A DNA stretch of 64,000 nt from Ensifer adhaerens (lineage in GTDB: Bacteria; Pseudomonadota; Alphaproteobacteria; Rhizobiales; Rhizobiaceae), in NCBI RefSeq assembly GCF_020035535.1, contig NZ_CP083349.1, forward strand, positions 2,356,001-2,420,000, read 5' to 3'. Position 1 is the first letter of the stretch. Each line of letters begins with the position of its first letter. The notes below the pieces were generated by a model. The model was not told the origin of the DNA, did not search any database, and worked only from the letters and a program-made list of their open reading frames with translations. Shown here in pieces: positions 61,770-64,000 of the stretch. Made by a program: the position numbers and the translations under genes.

Positions 61770-62987
61770 ATGGCCAAGAAAAAAGTCGCAATGCTGACGG
61801 CCGGCGGGCTCGCACCCTGTCTGTCATCCGCCGTTGGGGGCCTGATCGAGCGCTATACGGACGTCGCGCCCGAGTATGAGCTGGTCGCCTATCGCTCCGG
61901 CTACCAGGGCCTGCTCTTGGCTGACCGCATCGAGATCACCCGCGACATGCGCGAGAAGGCGCATATCCTGCATCGCCACGGCGGTTCGCCCATCGGCAAC
62001 AGCCGCGTCAAGCTCACCAACGCGGCCGACTGCGTCAAGCGCGGCCTCGTCAAGGACGGCGAGAACCCGTTGCGCATCGCTGCGGAGCGGCTTGCCAATG
62101 ACGGCATCTCGATCCTCCACACCATCGGTGGTGACGACACCAACACGACGGCGGCCGACCTTGCCGCCTATCTCGGCGCCAACGGCTACAACCTCACCGT
62201 TGTCGGCCTGCCGAAGACGGTCGACAACGATGTCGTGCCGATCCGCCAGACGCTTGGCGCCTGGACGGCGGCCGAATATGGCGCCCGCTTCTTCGACAAT
62301 GTCAGCAACGAACAGAGCGCCGCCCCGCGCACGCTCGTCGTGCACGAGGTCATGGGGCGCCATAGCGGCTGGCTGACGGCCGCCACCGCCCGCTCCTACA
62401 TTCAGATGACCGACGACAAGGAATTCGTCGACGGCTTCATGATGAACCGCCAGATGAAGAACATCGACGGTCTTTACCTGCCGGAGATGAAGTTCGACCT
62501 GCAGGGGGAAGCCGAACGTCTGCGTCAGGTCATGGACCGCACCGGCTTCGTGACGCTGTTCGTCAGCGAAGGCGCCTGCCTCGATGCGATCGTCGCCGAG
62601 CGGGAAGCGGCGGGCGAAACCATCAAGCGCGATGCCTTCGGCCACGTGAAGATCGACACCATCAATGTCGGCAACTGGTTCTCCAAGCAGTTCGCAGCCC
62701 TTCTCGGCGCCGAACGCTCGATGGTGCAGAAGTCCGGCTACTACGCCCGCTCGGCCCCTGCCAACGGCGACGACCTGCGCCTGATCCAGGGCATGGTCGA
62801 TCTCGCCGTCGAAAGCGCGCTCAATAAGGTCTCCGGCGTCACCGGTCACGACGAAGACCAGGGCGGCAAGCTGCGCACGATCGAGTTCCCGCGCATCAAG
62901 GGCGGCAAGCACTTCGACACTTCGACGAAGTGGTTCGGCGAAGTCATGGACGTCATCGGCCAGAAGTGGCAGGCCCAGAAGCACTGA
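61770..62987 (+). CDS. pfp: Pyrophosphate-dependent phosphofructokinase
   Basis: A 405-residue phosphofructokinase. The key motif reads GGDD at 120-123, where the second Asp selects pyrophosphate; ATP-PFKs have Gly. The catalytic loop PKTVDND (148-154, Lys149 and Asp152) also marks PPi enzymes. The fructose-6-P side has VMGRHSGWL. It interconverts Fru-6-P and Fru-1,6-bisP reversibly. Rhizobia normally use the Entner-Doudoroff route and lack ATP-PFK, so this enzyme is likely gluconeogenic or balances PPi. ATG 61770 has GGAGG five bases upstream. Confidence 0.94.
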   Translation: MAKKKVAMLTAGGLAPCLSSAVGGLIERYTDVAPEYELVAYRSGYQGLLLADRIEITRDMREKAHILHRHGGSPIGNSRVKLTNAADCVKRGLVKDGENPLRIAAERLANDGISILHTIGGDDTNTTAADLAAYLGANGYNLTVVGLPKTVDNDVVPIRQTLGAWTAAEYGARFFDNVSNEQSAAPRTLVVHEVMGRHSGWLTAATARSYIQMTDDKEFVDGFMMNRQMKNIDGLYLPEMKFDLQGEAERLRQVMDRTGFVTLFVSEGACLDAIVAEREAAGETIKRDAFGHVKIDTINVGNWFSKQFAALLGAERSMVQKSGYYARSAPANGDDLRLIQGMVDLAVESALNKVSGVTGHDEDQGGKLRTIEFPRIKGGKHFDTSTKWFGEVMDVIGQKWQAQKH

Positions 62988-62999
62988 TTTGCGCTTCCC

Positions 63000-63022
63000 G
63001 GCGGGCGCATATGCCGCCCGCC
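63000..63022 (+). terminator. Hairpin downstream of pfp
   Basis: A 7-bp stem GGCGGGC (63000-63006 with 63016-63022), 12 bp beyond the pfp stop, followed by AACAACGCCTGATTTTG. The tail is not a pure T-tract. Confidence 0.5.
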
Positions 63023-63047
63023 AACAACGCCTGATTTTGAGATTGAC

Positions 63048-63125
63048 GGCTCCGCGTTTCCATGGCTGGCTCGGCCAATCCTTAGATCGATCCCGATTTA
63101 AAGAATTATGCAGGAACGCGGAGCC
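63048..63125 (+). promoter_or_regulatory. Leader of the LysE exporter gene: 11-bp inverted repeat covering the ribosome site
   Basis: GGCTCCGCGTT (63048-63058) is complementary to AACGCGGAGCC (63115-63125). The right arm contains the GGAG (63120-63123) seven bases before ATG 63131, so pairing would hide it. The intervening 56 bases hold a partial copy of the dispersed repeat (63085-63114). Confidence 0.5.
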
Positions 63126-63130
63126 CTTTC

Positions 63131-63766
63131 ATGTCCTTTGAACATTGGTTTGCCTTTGCCGCAGCCTCTGCCGTGCTGCTCGCCATTCCCGGCCCCACCA
63201 TTCTTCTCGTCATTTCCTATGCGCTCGGACACGGCCGCAAGACCGCAGGCGCCACAGTCGCCGGTGTGGCGCTTGGTGATTTCACCGCGATGACCGCTTC
63301 CATGCTCGGCCTCGGTGCGCTGCTTGCGACCTCCGCGGCGATCTTCACGGCACTCAAATGGGTGGGTGCCGCCTATCTCATCTGGCTCGGCATCAAGCTC
63401 TGGCGCGCACCGGTGGCCGCCGGCGGCGACGCTGAGGTCGAATCGGCTTCCGGCGAACGTCCGCTGCGCATCTTCCTTCACACCTATGCGGTGACTGCGC
63501 TGAACCCGAAAAGCATCGTCTTCTTCGTCGCCTTCCTGCCGCAGTTCCTCGATCTCAGCCAGCCGCTCTTCACCCAGATGGCGATTTTCGAGCTCACATT
63601 CCTGACGCTCGCGATCCTCAATGCCAGCCTCTATGCGGCCCTTGCAACGGCTGCTCGCAGCACGATTTCCAAGCCGAATGTCCGCCGGATCGTCAACCGC
63701 GCGGGCGGTTCCATGCTCATCGGAGCCGGGCTCCTGACGGCGACGATGAAGCGCGCCACGGCGTGA
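63131..63766 (+). CDS. LysE/RhtB-family amino acid exporter
   Basis: A 211-residue transporter with six predicted membrane helices. The family signature IPGPTILLVISYALGHGRKTAGATVAGVALGD is in the first loop (two parts), and ALNPKSIVFFVAFLPQFLD in the middle. It exports amino acids or derivatives such as homoserine or threonine; the exact substrate is unknown. The start has GGAG seven bases upstream, located in a possible leader hairpin. No LysG-type regulator is adjacent. Confidence 0.88.
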   Translation: MSFEHWFAFAAASAVLLAIPGPTILLVISYALGHGRKTAGATVAGVALGDFTAMTASMLGLGALLATSAAIFTALKWVGAAYLIWLGIKLWRAPVAAGGDAEVESASGERPLRIFLHTYAVTALNPKSIVFFVAFLPQFLDLSQPLFTQMAIFELTFLTLAILNASLYAALATAARSTISKPNVRRIVNRAGGSMLIGAGLLTATMKRATA

Positions 63767-63882
63767 AATTGCCGCCTGCGCTTGCCGCCGGATGCCTCAT
63801 AGGTTAATGGAGATTCACGCTTGGCGGCTGGCAACCGCTGATTTGCAGGGGCTACGGGGCCCAGAAGCACGAAAGTGACAGA

Positions 63883-64000
63883 ATGGCGAAGTACCGTATT
63901 TCCCTTTCCAAACAGACGTTTGGCGTGGCAGCCATATTGTCCGCGACCATCGTCTCGGGATGCTCAACGGTAGAGCACACGTCGCTCGAAGAACTGACGG
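63883..64000 (+). CDS. N-terminal part of a lipoprotein (3' cut by window)
   Basis: The first 39 codons are visible. Residues MAKYRISLSKQTFG lead into a hydrophobic stretch (VAAILSATIV) and the lipobox VSGC (Cys27), so the product is an envelope lipoprotein. The mature part begins CSTVEHTSLEELT. The family cannot be told. AAGTGACAG before the ATG is a weak ribosome site. Confidence 0.65.
   Translation, partial: MAKYRISLSKQTFGVAAILSATIVSGCSTVEHTSLEELT

Overview
The window is about 64 kb of GC-rich alphaproteobacterial chromosome. Gene order, protein family types (a roughly 600-residue FtsZ with a Q/P-rich linker, an aquaporin-Z gene next to ddl, a PPi-dependent phosphofructokinase) and the intergenic palindromic repeats point to Rhizobiaceae, most likely Sinorhizobium/Ensifer. 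It looks like core chromosome. I see no transposases, integrases, phage genes, CRISPR arrays, tRNAs or 16S/23S rRNA genes.

Layout. 1-9.8 kb: mixed metabolic and signalling genes (CMD-family protein, UvrD-type helicase, membrane adenylate-cyclase-like protein, GNAT acetyltransferase, isochorismatase-fold protein lacking the catalytic Cys, phosphoribosyltransferase, membrane GGDEF protein, CreA-family protein). 10-12.6 kb: a chemoreceptor ending in a CheR-docking pentapeptide, followed by cheW. 12.9-18.1 kb: a small membrane protein, a SCO1/SenC copper chaperone, prmA, an uncharacterised protein, a strong small-RNA candidate with anti-Shine-Dalgarno hairpin loops, and an Xaa-Pro aminopeptidase. 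18.2-27.2 kb: azlCD, panCB, a LysR regulator divergent from an amidase-MFS pair, a VOC protein and a hexapeptide acetyltransferase.

27.2-56.2 kb: on the minus strand, the division and cell-wall (dcw) cluster and its usual companions. In transcription order: mraZ-rsmH-ftsL-ftsI-murE-murF-mraY-murD-ftsW-murG-murC-murB, then a break holding an uncharacterised gene, a plus-strand MHS-type transporter and aqpZ, then ddl-ftsQ-ftsA-ftsZ, lpxC, bamD, recN, ligA. These genes carry peptidoglycan precursors from the cytoplasmic Mur ligases through MraY/MurG to FtsW/FtsI at the septum. Many neighbours overlap by 1-13 bp. Upstream of mraZ lie four ATGGG direct repeats with exact 10-bp periodicity, the expected form of an MraZ operator.

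56.5-64 kb: a secreted hypothetical protein, the RNase P RNA (rnpB), an FAD amine-oxidase-like enzyme, three genes linked to peptidoglycan turnover or chaperoning (SLT-type transglycosylase, AmpD-like amidase, TerB/J-domain protein), pfp, a LysE/RhtB exporter with a leader able to sequester its ribosome-binding site, and the start of a lipoprotein gene cut by the window end.

Starts were chosen from visible Shine-Dalgarno sequences and family N-termini. Names rest on reading the translated sequence, without database searches.
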